Source: Halorubrum aquaticum
Lineage (GTDB): Archaea; Halobacteriota; Halobacteria; Halobacteriales; Haloferacaceae
Length of the DNA: 64,000 nucleotides
Direction of reading: 5' to 3'
Assembly (NCBI RefSeq): GCF_900113615.1
Contig: NZ_FOPZ01000002.1
Coordinates: 124,001 to 188,000, forward strand
Part shown: positions 16,129 through 23,446 of the stretch, piece by piece
Position numbering within the stretch: the stretch's first letter is position 1
Layout: each line of letters starts with the position of its first letter
Notes under the pieces: model-generated
Database searches by the model: none
The model's input: the letters and a program-made list of their open reading frames with translations, nothing else
Told to the model about the DNA's origin: nothing
Program-made: the position numbers and the translations under genes

Positions 16129-17544
16129 TCAGTATTCGCCTTCGGCGACGTACTCCCGGATGTCCTCGGCCGGGACCTCGCTCGTCGACTCGAAGCCGTT
16201 CTCTCCGGCGGTGCTGATCGTGACGCTCCCGAAGACGTTACCGTGTTGGGTGAAGTTCACGGGCGTCGCCGCGCCCTCGTAGGTGATCTCCTCGCCGTTC
16301 GCGAGCGCCTCCTTCCCCTCGGCGAAGGTGTGAACGACCGTGCCGCCGCTTCGGCTGACCGGACCGAGGTTCCGCTGGATGGCCTCGGGGCTCGCCTCGC
16401 CCGCCCGCTCGATCGCCAGGGCGGTCACCATGAGCGCGTCCCACGCCGGCGGCGTCCAGGCGTTGATCTCCGCGTCGCCGTCCTGCCCGGAGTAGGCCTC
16501 CTCGAAGGTGTCGTAGCTCGGTCCGGACTGGCCGGGCGATCCGGCCCACGCACCGTGGATGTCGCTGCCGACCTGGTCGATGATGGCCTGCTGTGCCAGC
16601 GGGTCCGAGAGGATGGGTTGGCGGCCGTAGCCGCCGTCGGACCAGTCGTTGAGCGCCGTGATCGCCGACTCCTGGGGGAGACTGACGAGGAAGGCGTCGA
16701 AGTCGGCGTCGAAGAGTCGGCTGAGCGCCGACTGATAGCTCGAGTTTCCGAGTTCGACCTCCACCCGCTCGGCGACGGTCCCGCCGTTGTTCTCGTAGAC
16801 CTCGAGGAACCCCTCGACGTAGCTGCGCTCCCCCTCGGTGGTCCCGTTGATCACGCCGAGCGTGTCGAGGTCGTTCTCGAGCGCGTACACCGCGCTCCCG
16901 CTGGTGTGGACGGTGTCGCCAACGACGGTCCGCCAGATCCACTCGTCGTCCGAGAGGTCCTCCGGCGTTCCCTTGTCGCCGCCGCGCGTGTCGAGGAACG
17001 TCGACCCCGGCCACGGGGTGACGATCGGCACCTCGAAGTCTTGGAGGAAGTCCCAGAGCGGGTTGATCTCGCTCGAGTAGAGGCCGACGATCCCCGCCAC
17101 GCCGTCGTTCTCGATGAGCTGGGTCGTGACGGTCCGCGCCTCCTGGGGGTCGACGGCGGTGTCCCGACGGACCACCTCCAACTCCGCATCGAGCGGTCCG
17201 CCGGCCTCGTTGATGTGGGCGACGGCGGCGTCGGTCGCCTGCGAGACGCCGGGCTGGAGGAAGTCCCACTGTCCGCTCAGCGACGCGGGCTGGCCGAGGG
17301 CGATGGTGTCGGGGCCGCCGCCGCCGTCGCTCGACCCGTCGTCACTCGATCCGTCCCCGCTCCCGTCGTCCCCGCTGCTTCCATCTCCGCTCCCGTCGTC
17401 GCTCGATCCGTCCCCGCTCCCGTCGTCGCCGCTCCCTTCGCCGCCGCCGAAGCTCACGCAGCCGGCGAGTCCGACCATCCCACCGCTCCCGGCGAGAGTC
17501 AAAAACGTCCGACGGTTCGCGCGTCTATTGGTATCGGGTGACAT
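16129..17544 (-). CDS. ABC transporter substrate-binding protein (LivJ/K type), TAT lipoprotein
   Basis: Extracellular periplasmic-binding-protein type I protein, 471 residues. It starts MSPDTNRRANRRTFLTLAG: an N-RRTFL twin-arginine motif, then a hydrophobic stretch and lipobox GLAGC at about residue 29, giving a membrane-anchored lipoprotein. A 45-residue Ser/Gly/Asp linker follows, then the ligand-binding lobes ('DTIALGQPASLSGQWDFLQ', 'LIENDGVAGIVGLYSSE'). ATG 17544 is used rather than an upstream start because a GTTTTTAATA box lies 27 bases before it. First gene of the livJHMGF operon. Confidence 0.9.
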   Translation of the reverse strand: MSPDTNRRANRRTFLTLAGSGGMVGLAGCVSFGGGEGSGDDGSGDGSSDDGSGDGSSGDDGSGDGSSDDGSSDGGGGPDTIALGQPASLSGQWDFLQPGVSQATDAAVAHINEAGGPLDAELEVVRRDTAVDPQEARTVTTQLIENDGVAGIVGLYSSEINPLWDFLQDFEVPIVTPWPGSTFLDTRGGDKGTPEDLSDDEWIWRTVVGDTVHTSGSAVYALENDLDTLGVINGTTEGERSYVEGFLEVYENNGGTVAERVEVELGNSSYQSALSRLFDADFDAFLVSLPQESAITALNDWSDGGYGRQPILSDPLAQQAIIDQVGSDIHGAWAGSPGQSGPSYDTFEEAYSGQDGDAEINAWTPPAWDALMVTALAIERAGEASPEAIQRNLGPVSRSGGTVVHTFAEGKEALANGEEITYEGAATPVNFTQHGNVFGSVTISTAGENGFESTSEVPAEDIREYVAEGEY

Positions 17545-17570
17545 TCCGATACTGGATCCCGTACACCGGG

Positions 17571-17580
17571 TATTAAAAAC
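17571..17580 (-). promoter_or_regulatory. TATA-like box of the liv operon
   Basis: GTTTTTAATA on the minus strand, 27 bases before the binding-protein ATG. Geometry of a leaderless promoter. Confidence 0.6.
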
Positions 17581-17715
17581 GGACCCGACCATGGTCGACG
17601 CAGTGAGAGAAATCGCCAATTGAGTCGGGTATCCTACACTATCGCGGTCCCGCGTGTCGTTCGGCGTTTCGCCGACGACGGATCGAACCCGGTCGTTCGG
17701 CGTCGCCGATCGCCG

Positions 17716-18699
17716 CTACAGCGAGACCTCGGTCCCGTCGCCCGCTTCCCTGGCCTCCCGGTAGACCGTCTCGCCCGCCGCGGCGTCCAGCGTCGCGGAC
17801 CCGACGCTGGCGACCACCAACACCCCGTCGGGTGACTCCCGGACGTACCCGTCCGCGAGGGGAACGCCGAGCTCGACCAGATCGTCGGCGTCGAAGTCGC
17901 TCGCGAGGAGGTCCCCGGTCTCGGCGACCTCCTCGGGCACGTCGGCGAACACGCGCTCGGCGCGCTCGAGGACGGCGGGGTGAAGCTCCTGGGTCTCCGC
18001 CGTGAAGGCACCGACGGCGACGACGAGGGTTCCCTCCTCGAGCGCGTCGGGCGGGAAGACGGGGTCGGTCGCGGTCGTCGCGGTCACGACCACGTCCGCC
18101 CCCTCGACCGCCTCCCCGGGCGTGTCGACCGCGCGCGCCGGGATCCCCTCCTCGCTCAGGTCGGCGGCACACGCCCTCCGCGAGTCGCTCGGCGAGTGGA
18201 CCCGCACGTCCGAGAGCGGCGCGACGGTCGCGATCGCGCGGGTCTGCCAGCGCGCCTGCGCGCCCGCGCCGAGGACCCCGAGCGTGAGGCCCTCGCCGTC
18301 CGGTTCCGGAGCCAGTTCCCGGACCGAGACCGCACCGATACAGCCCGTCCGGGCGTTCGTGATCGTCGTCCCCGCCATGAACGCCTTCGGGAGCCCCGTC
18401 CGGGCGTCCGTGAGCGCGATCTGGGCGTTGATCGTCGGGAGGCCACGCTCCGCGTTCCCCTCGTGGACGCCGACCAGTTTCGTCGCGTAGTGGTCCGCCC
18501 CGTGGACGTACGCCGGCATCGCGATCCCGGTTCCCGCGGGCTCGTCGCCGTCGAGGCCCGCGCCGACGGGGAAGTGCGGCCGGTGCGGCCGCTCGACCTC
18601 GCCGGCGGCCTGTTTGACCAACGCGTCGTTCACCACGTCGACGAGTCCCGCCAGATCGAGGCTCCGTTCGACCTCCGCCGCGGAGAGTACGAGCACCAT
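17716..18699 (-). CDS. Ornithine cyclodeaminase / mu-crystallin family protein
   Basis: NAD(P)-binding enzyme of 327 residues. Family members deaminate ornithine to proline, reduce ketimines, or act as alanine dehydrogenases. The signature region 'TTITNARTGCIGAVSVRELA' near residue 110 and Rossmann glycine motif 'LGVLGAGAQARWQTRAIA' near 140 are clear. The N-terminal helix 'LSAAEVERSLDLAGLVDVV' is typical. ATG 18699 chosen because homologues begin with this MVLVLSAAEV segment. Divergent from the FAD oxidase and downstream of the liv operon promoter, together suggesting amino-acid use, possibly cyclic imino acids. Confidence 0.88.
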   Translation of the reverse strand: MVLVLSAAEVERSLDLAGLVDVVNDALVKQAAGEVERPHRPHFPVGAGLDGDEPAGTGIAMPAYVHGADHYATKLVGVHEGNAERGLPTINAQIALTDARTGLPKAFMAGTTITNARTGCIGAVSVRELAPEPDGEGLTLGVLGAGAQARWQTRAIATVAPLSDVRVHSPSDSRRACAADLSEEGIPARAVDTPGEAVEGADVVVTATTATDPVFPPDALEEGTLVVAVGAFTAETQELHPAVLERAERVFADVPEEVAETGDLLASDFDADDLVELGVPLADGYVRESPDGVLVVASVGSATLDAAAGETVYREAREAGDGTEVSL

Positions 18700-18786
18700 G
18701 TCCGGGGCGTCGCCCCCCGGCGACTTAGCCTGATCGTCGGCCCGGTCGGTCAGCGTGATCGCCGGACCGGTCGGCGGCGTCGTACG

Positions 18787-18792
18787 TTTATG
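18787..18792 (+). promoter_or_regulatory. TATA-like box of the FAD oxidase
   Basis: TTTATG lies 24-29 bases before the ATG, within CGTACGTTTATGTTCC, in the 116-base gap between divergent genes. Confidence 0.5.
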
Positions 18793-18815
18793 TTCCGGGG
18801 GGTCGATCGGGGGAC

Positions 18816-19985
18816 ATGGACGCACTCGTCGTCGGCGGGGGAGTCGTCGGACTCTCCGCCGCGTACGCGCTTTCCGACCGCGACGTGAACGTGACGCTCG
18901 TCGAGAAGGGCTCGCTCGGGAACGCGAGCACCGCTCGCTCGGCCGGCGGGATCCGGTCGCAGTTCTCCACGCGCGTGAACGTCGAACTCTCGCTCGCCAG
19001 CAAGGAGGTCTGGAACTCCTTCGAGGAACGGTTCGGGGTGGACATCGGGCTCCGGAAGAACGGCTACCTGTTTCTCGCCCGCTCGGAGGCGACCGCGGAG
19101 CGGTTCCGCGAGAACGTCGAGATGCAACGCGAACTCGGCGCGGAGAGCGAACTCCTCACGCCCGCGGAGGCGACCGAGCACTGTCCGGGGCTCGACCCCG
19201 AGCCGTTCGTCGCGGCGACGTACAACCCCGACGACGGCATCGCCGACCCGAACCTCGCCGTCCAGGGATACGCCGAGGCCGCCCGCGAGCGCGGCGTCGA
19301 GATTCGGACGAAGACTGCCGTGACCGACCTCCACCGCGAGGGCGACCGCGTCGTCGGCGCGGACCTCCGGGAGGTCGGCGCGGAGCGATCGGAGCGCGTC
19401 GAGGTCGACCGCGTCGTCAACGCCGCGGGCGCGTGGGCCGCGGCGATCGGCGAGATGGCCGGCGTCGACCTCCCGATCGCGCCCCGACGGCGGCAGATCG
19501 CCGTCGTCGATCCCACGCCGCCGGTTCCCGAGTCGGTCCCGCTGACGATCGACCTCGAGACGGGGTCGTACTTCCGCCCCGAACGGGACGGGGTGGCGCT
19601 CGTCGGCGGCCACTTCGACGGGGACGACGACCCCGATCAGGACCCCGACGCCTACGACGAGGGGATGGACGTCGAGTGGGCGGCCCGCGCGGTCGAGAAC
19701 GCCGCCGAGTACACGGAGTACTTCGGGCTCGACACCCGGATCCAGCGCGGCTGGGCCGGGTTGTACGCGGTCACGCCCGATCACCACCCGGTCGTCGAGG
19801 AGACGATCCCCGGTCTGGTGACCGTCGCGGGCTTCTCTGGGCACGGGTTCCAGCACGCGCCCGCCTCCGGACGGATCGCCGCCGACCTCGTCGTCGACGG
19901 CGAGACCGATCTCCTCGACGTCTCCCCGCTCGCGGGCGACCGGTTCGAGCGCGGCGACACGCTCACCGAGCGGAGCGTCGCCTGA
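18816..19985 (+). CDS. FAD-dependent oxidoreductase (DAO family)
   Basis: D-amino-acid-oxidase/sarcosine-oxidase-type flavoprotein, 389 residues, oxidising an amine or amino acid. The N-terminus MDALVVGGGVVGLSAAYALS is the GxGxxG dinucleotide-binding fold. 'STARSAGGIRSQFST' near residue 43 is a typical DAO motif. The C-terminal 'VAGFSGHGFQHAPASGRIAA' near 340 is the second FAD-binding block found in sarcosine oxidase beta and glycine-oxidase relatives. Substrate uncertain. Divergent from the cyclodeaminase-family gene, next to the liv importer; uptake followed by oxidation of the same amino compound is a reasonable but unproved model. Confidence 0.9.
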   Translation: MDALVVGGGVVGLSAAYALSDRDVNVTLVEKGSLGNASTARSAGGIRSQFSTRVNVELSLASKEVWNSFEERFGVDIGLRKNGYLFLARSEATAERFRENVEMQRELGAESELLTPAEATEHCPGLDPEPFVAATYNPDDGIADPNLAVQGYAEAARERGVEIRTKTAVTDLHREGDRVVGADLREVGAERSERVEVDRVVNAAGAWAAAIGEMAGVDLPIAPRRRQIAVVDPTPPVPESVPLTIDLETGSYFRPERDGVALVGGHFDGDDDPDQDPDAYDEGMDVEWAARAVENAAEYTEYFGLDTRIQRGWAGLYAVTPDHHPVVEETIPGLVTVAGFSGHGFQHAPASGRIAADLVVDGETDLLDVSPLAGDRFERGDTLTERSVA

Positions 19986-20037
19986 GAGAGGGTGGGGCGG
20001 CTCCCTCCGCCACCCGGGCATCGCTACCCCCGCGGCC

Positions 20038-20991
20038 TCATCGCTCCCGGACGGCGTCGGCCGGGAGCAACACGCCGCCCGAGCGGAGCAGGCCCGGAGC
20101 GGTCCCGTCGCCGGCGTCGGCGGCGAGACTCCCGAGCGCGCGACGGCCCGGAACGGCCACGACGCCGGGCGAGAGGAACGACGCCCGCCGAGGGAGTTCC
20201 GCTCCCGGAACGGTCGCCCCGGCGTCGAACCCCGCGCCCTCCGGGAGGACCCGGTCGCCGGGGAGGTACGTCCCCGCCGAGGCGAGCAGTTCCGCCTCGG
20301 CGGGCTCCCCGAGATCGAACGACTCGCCGCGACGCAGGACCGTCCCGTTCCGCAGGACGGCGTCGAGCTCGGCCTCGAGTTCCGGACGGCGCTCGTATAG
20401 GTCGCCGACGACGTCGCCGGGGATCAGGGTCCCCGGACGGAGGACGCCGGTCAGGAAGGAGCCGTCGCCGGATCGGGAGTCGTCCTCGGCGTCCGCGAGC
20501 GCCTCGTAGAGGCCGGGGGCGGCCGCGGCCGTCCGTTCCGGCGGGCACCACACGACCGTCCCGTCGGCCGGATCCGACCCGAGGAACCCGTCGCCGGGAA
20601 CCGACGCCAGCGCGTGTCGCCAGGGTTCGGGGTGGTCGGTTCCGCCGGCGCGCGTCAGGAACGCGCGCCCCGGAACGACCACGACCGCGTCGGCGGCGGC
20701 CACCCGCCTCGTCGTCACGTAGCCGCCGGTGGCGGCTTCTCCCGACGACCTGGTTCCGGGTCGTTCCCGCGGCGCCCCGCCCTTCCCGCCTCCCTCCTCG
20801 GCGGCGATCCGCCTCGCGGAGGAGCGGACCCGTCGCGCGCGCTGTCGACCGACCCCGTCGAGCAGGTCCGCCAGCCCGTCGATCGGGGCGTTCGCGACCT
20901 CCTCGACCGATCCCAGTCCGTGATCGCGGAGTCGCGCCGCGCGGACCTCGCCGATCCCGTAGACGTCCTCGAGCGAACTCACGGCCGACAC
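20038..20991 (-). CDS. Helix-hairpin-helix protein with Pro-Gly-rich C-terminal repeats
   Basis: Function unknown, 317 residues. Residues 6-60 contain helix-hairpin-helix motifs ('SLEDVYGIGEVRAARLRDHG', 'LADLLDGVGRQRARRVR'), usually non-specific DNA binding. After a Gly/Arg linker the C-terminal 200 residues hold irregular short blocks with Gly/Pro turns: 'GVLRPGTLIPGD', 'RNGTVLRRGESFDLG', 'GTYLPGDRVLPEGAGFDAG', 'APGLLRSGGVLLP', suggesting a beta-rich fold. Third and last gene of the tail-tube-like operon, 40 bases after its neighbour. A DNA-binding module beside phage-tail-like proteins is unusual; it could also be an unrelated passenger. Confidence 0.75.
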   Translation of the reverse strand: MSAVSSLEDVYGIGEVRAARLRDHGLGSVEEVANAPIDGLADLLDGVGRQRARRVRSSARRIAAEEGGGKGGAPRERPGTRSSGEAATGGYVTTRRVAAADAVVVVPGRAFLTRAGGTDHPEPWRHALASVPGDGFLGSDPADGTVVWCPPERTAAAAPGLYEALADAEDDSRSGDGSFLTGVLRPGTLIPGDVVGDLYERRPELEAELDAVLRNGTVLRRGESFDLGEPAEAELLASAGTYLPGDRVLPEGAGFDAGATVPGAELPRRASFLSPGVVAVPGRRALGSLAADAGDGTAPGLLRSGGVLLPADAVRER

Positions 20992-21031
20992 CTCGGGGGC
21001 GACGGGGCGGCGGGGACGGCGGCTCGTCGGA

Positions 21032-21523
21032 TCACTCCGCGGACACCTCCGTGATCCCGTCGTGTGCCAACTCGAACGTCTCCGTCGCGACGCCCGAGCC
21101 GAGGGCCGAGAGCGTCGGACCGTCCCATCGCACCGGGCGCGCGCGCTCGCACCGCCAGACGCGGGCGGGATCGCCGCGTTCGTCCAACAGGACCACTCGG
21201 ACGGGTCGCGTCGTGCCGTGGCCGTCGGTCCACTCGCGGAACCACTCCCACAGCGCCGTCCGGTCGGTCACGCCGCGCCGGAGCTCGAGCCGCGGCGACG
21301 CGGATGCGGATCCGCGGCCATCGGGATCCTCGGTTCGAGCGCCTCCCCACGACGCGTCGCGAACAAGGAGCCGTCGCCAGAGCGGTCCGTCAGCCTCCGT
21401 CCCGTCGTCGACGGCACGCGCCGACAGGCCGCGGACCTCGCTGAACCCCGCCGTGCCGACCGCGTCGACCTCGACCAGGAACCGGTGGCTCGGATACGGG
21501 TCGGTTCGGTCATCCGCCGACAT
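21032..21523 (-). CDS. Phage tail tube-like protein (T4 gp19 family), second copy
   Basis: Tail-tube-like protein of 163 residues, of the family annotated as T4 gp19/TIGR02241 (from memory). It begins MSADDRTDPYPSHRFLVEVD and continues 'GTAGFSEVRGLSARAV', then 'LRRGVTDRTALWEWFREWTD', 'RPVRVVLLDERGDPARVW', and ends 'ETFELAHDGITEV', all family landmarks. ATG at 21523 used; an upstream extension is Arg-rich and overlaps the previous gene. Divergent from the other copy, with Ser/Ala and Asp insertions. No sheath, baseplate or AAA+ gene is nearby. Confidence 0.85.
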   Translation of the reverse strand: MSADDRTDPYPSHRFLVEVDAVGTAGFSEVRGLSARAVDDGTEADGPLWRRLLVRDASWGGARTEDPDGRGSASASPRLELRRGVTDRTALWEWFREWTDGHGTTRPVRVVLLDERGDPARVWRCERARPVRWDGPTLSALGSGVATETFELAHDGITEVSAE

Positions 21524-21582
21524 CGTGCCTCCGTCCCTCTCGCTTCCGCGACGACCGCGGGAGTGCTCGGCGATCGAACATG

Positions 21583-22023
21583 CTACGCGGTCCGTTCCAT
21601 CCCCTCGTGGACGATCCCGAGCCGCTCGATCGCGACCTCGGAGCGGTCGGCGGCGAGGTCGGGCGCGACGTAGCGGCTCGGCCACGCGTTCCTGAACTCC
21701 CATCGCGGCCCGGAGCTGCCCTCCTCGTCGAGGAGGACGACCGCGATCGGCCGGCGCGCCTCGCCGAGTTTTCCCTGCTCGACCAGCTTCCGCCACTCGT
21801 AGAGCGCGATGGAGTCGTCGGTCGCGCCGCTCTCCAACACGAGCGGGTCGTACCGGCCGAGCCCGCCGAGCTTGCGCGGAGTGGGCGGCTCGTTCCCCTC
21901 GCGGTACTCGATCACGTCACTCCGGGCGGTCGGGAGCGAACAGCGGCTGAACCCCGCCTTCGCGACGCCGTCGATCTCGAGCAGGTATCGGATCTTCCGG
22001 TACGGCCCGTGTCTATCCGGCAT
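21583..22023 (-). CDS. Phage tail tube-like protein (T4 gp19 family), first copy
   Basis: Canonical member of the gp19/TIGR02241 tail-tube family, 146 residues: 'MPDRHGPYRKIRYLLEIDGV', 'AGFSRCSLPTARSDVIEYRE', 'PTPRKLGGLGRYDPLVLESG', 'IALYEWRKLVEQGKLGEAR', 'IAVVLLDEEGSSGPRWEFRN' and 'IERLGIVHEGMER' follow family order without gaps. In contractile injection systems such proteins stack as the inner tube. ATG 22023 is preferred to a GTG two codons upstream. The next tube-like gene starts 59 bases on. The protein looks intact, with no stop or frameshift. Confidence 0.9.
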   Translation of the reverse strand: MPDRHGPYRKIRYLLEIDGVAKAGFSRCSLPTARSDVIEYREGNEPPTPRKLGGLGRYDPLVLESGATDDSIALYEWRKLVEQGKLGEARRPIAVVLLDEEGSSGPRWEFRNAWPSRYVAPDLAADRSEVAIERLGIVHEGMERTA

Positions 22024-22132
22024 CGGCACGCCCCCGTGGGTCCCGTCCGCTCTCGTTCGTCGGTGCGGCGCCCGTCGGTACGCCGTCCCCCGGTGCGGCG
22101 ACCGTCGCGGCCGCGGATGTGTCCCGTGTCAT
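22013..22132 (-). CDS. Possible small protein (39 aa) ahead of tail-tube genes
   Basis: Not recognised. ATG 22132 opens MTRDTSAAATVAAPGDGVPT..., 39 residues rich in Ala, Gly, Thr and Asp, with high G/C third positions. Its TAG stop overlaps the start of the first tail-tube-like gene by 11 bases, so its translation could couple to that gene. No membrane helix. Too short for composition to be decisive. Confidence 0.3.
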   Translation of the reverse strand: MTRDTSAAATVAAPGDGVPTGAAPTNESGRDPRGRADAG

Positions 22133-22139
22133 GGTACTC

Positions 22140-22155
22140 GTTGTCTATTGACAAC
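22140..22155. promoter_or_regulatory. Perfect 6-4-6 palindrome ahead of tail-tube genes
   Basis: GTTGTCTATTGACAAC: perfect 6-bp arms around TATT, eight bases before the possible ATG at 22132. AT-rich compared with its surroundings (it sits next to TAACCTAACC and AATTAATCC), so it may be an operator in the promoter. Confidence 0.5.
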
Positions 22156-22239
22156 TAACCTAACCAAACGACGGGCCTCCCAATTAATCCTGTCGGGCGA
22201 GCGGGCGGTGACGCGGGGGTACACCCGCCACGCGCCGTC

Positions 22240-23256
22240 TCACGGGGGCGCGACCGCCCGTCGGAGCTTCTCGGTCGAGAGGTTCCGGCCGGTGACCGGG
22301 ACGACGACCGTCTCGCCCGCCACGTCGTCCATCGACCGCACGGCGGCGACGGCGGACGCGGAGGCCCCCTCGATGAGGATCCGCTCCGCCGCCAGCACGT
22401 CACGGACGCCGTCCCAGATCGCCTCCTCGGGAACGGTGATCAGGTCGTCCAGCCGGTCGCGGAGGACCCCGACCGTGAGCGCGAACGGGACCCGCGAGGA
22501 GATGCCCTCCGCCTCCGTCGTCGCCGACTCCGCCGGATCGAGGTGCCCCTCGTGGTACGCGCGGTAGGTCGCGTCTGCCGCCGCGGACTGGACGCCGATT
22601 ACCTCCGCGCCGCCGATCGCGCCGGTCGTGAGACAGTAGCCCGCCGCGCCGCTCCCGCCGCCGACCGGACACACGACCCGGTCGACGGCGGGCAGCGCCT
22701 CCAGTACCTCCAGCCCGGCCGTGGCGACGCCGGCGACGAGGTCGGGCTCGTTCGCCGAGTGGACGTAGCGGAGTCCGTCCTCGGCCGCCCGGCCCTCGGC
22801 CCACTCGCGCGCCTCGTCGTAGTCGGCGCCGGTCGCGACGACCTCCGCGCCGAACCGCTCCATTGCGGCCACCTTCTCCGGGTTCGGATCGGCGGGGACG
22901 GCGATCGTCACCGGGACGCCGAACTCGCGGCCGGCGTAGGCGACCGACTGGCCGTGGTTCCCCGTCGACGCGGCGATGAGGCCCGCCTCGCGGAACTCCT
23001 CGGGAAGCCGGTGGCCGAGCGTGACGCCGCCCCGGACCTTGAACGCGCCCGTCGGGAGCGTGTCCTCGCGCTTGAAGTAGACGTCCGCGCCGGTCTCCGC
23101 GGAGAGCGCCTCGCTCCTGACCAGCGGCGTCCGCGGGAGGTACCGGCGGACGATCTCACGGGCCTCGTACGCGTCTCCCGGCTCCGGCGGCGTGAGGTCG
23201 TGATACGGGAAGACCGTCGTCTCGTCGGGCGAGTCGACGGGTTCGTATCGGCTCAC
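22240..23256 (-). CDS. Threonine/serine dehydratase-like PLP enzyme
   Basis: Fold-type II PLP enzyme, 338 residues, converting threonine or serine to a 2-oxo acid and ammonia in the first step of isoleucine synthesis or catabolism. The PLP lysine is in 'LPTGAFKVRGG' near residue 70, the phosphate loop is 'CPVGGGSGAAGY' near 195, and 'IAASTGNHGQSVAYAGREFG' near 92 holds the Asn contacting PLP. It lacks the C-terminal ACT domain of biosynthetic IlvA, so it is the short catabolic form or a racemase-like relative. GTG start 32 bases from a 19-bp palindrome. Confidence 0.9.
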   Translation of the reverse strand: MSRYEPVDSPDETTVFPYHDLTPPEPGDAYEAREIVRRYLPRTPLVRSEALSAETGADVYFKREDTLPTGAFKVRGGVTLGHRLPEEFREAGLIAASTGNHGQSVAYAGREFGVPVTIAVPADPNPEKVAAMERFGAEVVATGADYDEAREWAEGRAAEDGLRYVHSANEPDLVAGVATAGLEVLEALPAVDRVVCPVGGGSGAAGYCLTTGAIGGAEVIGVQSAAADATYRAYHEGHLDPAESATTEAEGISSRVPFALTVGVLRDRLDDLITVPEEAIWDGVRDVLAAERILIEGASASAVAAVRSMDDVAGETVVVPVTGRNLSTEKLRRAVAPP

Positions 23257-23287
23257 GGTCGCGACCTCTCGAGGTACCTACCGAACG

Positions 23288-23306
23288 CGTTTCGGTTCCC
23301 GAAACG
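23288..23306. promoter_or_regulatory. Palindrome upstream of the PLP dehydratase
   Basis: CGTTTCGG-TTC-CCGAAACG, perfect 8-bp arms with a 3-base centre, 32-50 bases before the dehydratase GTG. No T-run follows on either strand, so an operator is more likely than a terminator. Confidence 0.5.
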
Positions 23307-23446
23307 GCCGTCCTTTTCGAACGTCGACGTCGCGCGTCTCGTGTCATCACGCCTCATGGGTATCGCCTTGCTACGCCGTCTCTACCGGCGTCGATAAACG
23401 CTTCGCATGAGGGTCCGATTCGCCGGCTTCACCCGGTTCGCGTCCG

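Noticed and set aside
20038-22155. A complete contractile injection system or prophage
   Set aside because: Only tube-like genes were seen; no sheath, baseplate, terminase, capsid, integrase or lysis gene, and flanks are metabolic.
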